A stretch of DNA of 64,000 nt from Kineococcus endophyticus (GTDB lineage: Bacteria; Actinomycetota; Actinomycetes; Actinomycetales; Kineococcaceae): assembly GCF_040796495.1 (NCBI RefSeq), contig NZ_JBFNQN010000005.1, positions 1 through 64,000 of the forward strand. Direction: 5' to 3'. Below the pieces are notes generated by a model, which was not told where the DNA came from, made no database searches, and saw only the letters and a program-made list of their open reading frames with translations. The translations under genes and the position numbers were made by a program. Positions 63,123 to 64,000 of the stretch are shown here, one piece after another (within the stretch, counting starts at the first letter, position 1; each line of letters starts with the position of its first letter).

Positions 63123-63577
63123 CGTCCGTACACCTCCGTCAGCACGATCGAGGACACGGCCGCCGCGTCGGGCGCCGCGAGGAGGGACTCGCGGAAGGAG
63201 ACGTGCACGAGCTTGCGCGCCAGGGCCGCGAGGATCTGCAGGTGGTCGGCCTCGCCCTCCGTGGGCGCGGCGATGAGGAACACGAGGTTCGCGGGACCGT
63301 CGGGAGCGCCCCAGTCGATGCGCTCGCCGGAGACGACGCGACCGACGGCCAGGCTCGGCACGGTGACGGCGGTCGACCGGGCGTGCGGCAGGCCGATGCC
63401 GCCGGGGATGCCGGTGGCCATCTGCTCCTCGCGGGCCGCGACGTCGGTGAGGAACTGCTGGAGGTCGGTGACCCGCCCGGCGTCGGCCAGCGTCTGCGCC
63501 AGCTGACGCGTCGCGTCGATGCGGTCGGTCGCCACCAGGTCGGTGAGGACGAGTTCGGGGGCGGTCAGGTCGGTCAT
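63119..63577 (-). CDS. PTS fructose subunit IIA
   Basis: A 152-residue EIIA of the fructose/mannitol type (PTS_EIIA_2). The phosphorylated His65 is in GIGLPHARS, preceded by REEQMATGIPGG; later FLIAAPTEGEADHLQILAAL matches the family. In many relatives EIIA is fused to EIIBC or HPr; here it is separate. ATG 63577 overlaps the fruK stop (ATGA) and its own stop overlaps the EIIBC start, so synthesis is tightly coupled. Confidence 0.95.
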   Translation of the reverse strand: MTDLTAPELVLTDLVATDRIDATRQLAQTLADAGRVTDLQQFLTDVAAREEQMATGIPGGIGLPHARSTAVTVPSLAVGRVVSGERIDWGAPDGPANLVFLIAAPTEGEADHLQILAALARKLVHVSFRESLLAAPDAAAVSSIVLTEVYGR

Positions 63578-64000
63578 CGCTGCAGGTCCTTCACGAGGGT
63601 GTCGGGATCGGGATCGGTCAGAGTCCGGACGGCGGTGGCCGCGCGGGTGGTCTCGGGGTCGCCCGGCACGGAACTGCCCGGGAGGAGGACGGCGGCGCGG
63701 CCCCAGGCCACGGCCGTCGCGAGGCGGTCCGCCGGGGAACCGCAGGCGTGCAGGAAACCCGCCAGCGTGCAGTCGCCGGCGCCGACGGTGCTCAAGGGGA
63801 CGAGGGGTTCCCCGCCCGCCCACACCACGCCGTCACCGCCGACGAGCAGGGCGCCGGCGCCACCGAGGCTGACGAGCACCTCGCCGACCCCGCGACCGCG
63901 CAGTTCCGCGGCCGCCGTCACGACGTCGCCCACGGTGTGCAGTTCACGGCCGAGCAGTTCGGCGAGTTCGTCCTCGTTGGGTTTCAGGACGTCGGGGGCG
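63574..64000 (-). CDS. fruK: 1-phosphofructokinase, C-terminal part (5' end beyond right edge)
   Basis: The last 141 residues of a PfkB-family kinase. VLKPNEDELAELLG at the edge is the KPN-EL motif of 1-phosphofructokinases and tagatose-6-phosphate kinases; STVGAGDCTLAGFLHA is PfkB signature 2 with catalytic Asp in GAGD. It phosphorylates fructose 1-phosphate to fructose 1,6-bisphosphate, the step after the PTS. Its stop overlaps the EIIA start by 4 bp. The start and any fruR regulator lie to the right of the window. Confidence 0.93.
   Translation of the reverse strand, partial: APDVLKPNEDELAELLGRELHTVGDVVTAAAELRGRGVGEVLVSLGGAGALLVGGDGVVWAGGEPLVPLSTVGAGDCTLAGFLHACGSPADRLATAVAWGRAAVLLPGSSVPGDPETTRAATAVRTLTDPDPDTLVKDLQR

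Overview
The window is ordinary chromosomal DNA from a high-GC actinobacterium. GC is well above 70%, GTG starts are as common as ATG, most operons use 4-bp stop/start overlaps, and the gene content is actinobacterial: dut-DUF3093-DUF4193, SepH, DUF3159, DUF3710, DUF5998, coproporphyrin ferrochelatase, CeoB/CeoC-type TrkA proteins and a GNAT-first Pat enzyme. The fructose PTS together with motile-type genes (chemoreceptor, GGDEF/EAL) would suit a Kineococcus-like member of the Kineosporiales, but that genus guess is inference from gene content. I see no rRNA, tRNA, CRISPR, transposase, integrase or phage gene.

Layout. 1-4.7 kb: fructose/ribose-type ABC binding protein diverging from a ROK regulator, then small enzymes and unknowns. 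4.7-12.5 kb: signalling and stress genes (chemoreceptor, FMN reductase with divergent TetR regulator, two RibD-C/DHFR-like proteins, and an operon GGDEF-EAL / HDOD / HATPase / GNAT). 12.7-20.7 kb: MFS exporter with an overlapping unknown gene, a GT-C glycosyltransferase-like protein, aconitase, and two DUF202 membrane proteins. 20.7-36 kb: a block with the gene order of the mycobacterial Rv2689c-Rv2701c region (RNA methyltransferase, APC/KimA-like permease, ceoB, ceoC, DUF3159, OB-fold, DUF3710, dut, DUF3093, DUF4193, suhB). It is interrupted by an accessory segment carrying a UvrA-like ATPase, a hydrolase, phenolic acid decarboxylase with a MarR regulator, trmB and a 49-residue Cys-rich protein. 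36-48 kb: cpfC (ferrochelatase), sepH, a four-gene operon (DUF5998, phosphodiesterase, esterase, MFS), the Pat-like acetyltransferase/acyl-CoA synthetase, a nitroreductase and parC. 48-58 kb: a LacI-controlled MFS/hydrolase pair, an AbgT/M20 folate-catabolite module, an AAA ATPase with signal peptidase I, and a DUF6226 gene. 58-64 kb: a type-B carboxylesterase and a fructose PTS operon (fruK, EIIA, EIIBC, HPr, EI).

Regulation can be read directly in several places. Many genes have a -10-like hexamer ending exactly 6 nt before the start codon, which predicts leaderless mRNAs and helps to fix starts. Clear palindromes sit on promoters of the FMN reductase, padC, acnA and the LacI-linked MFS gene. 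Two divergent pairs (pat/nitroreductase and lepB/DUF6226) are only 26-30 bp apart with back-to-back -10 elements. No wholly new defence or mobile system is visible. The most interesting items are these compact bidirectional promoters, the KimA-like permease paired with two RCK proteins, the 49-residue cysteine-rich gene, and the natural Val in the quinolone-determining region of ParC.
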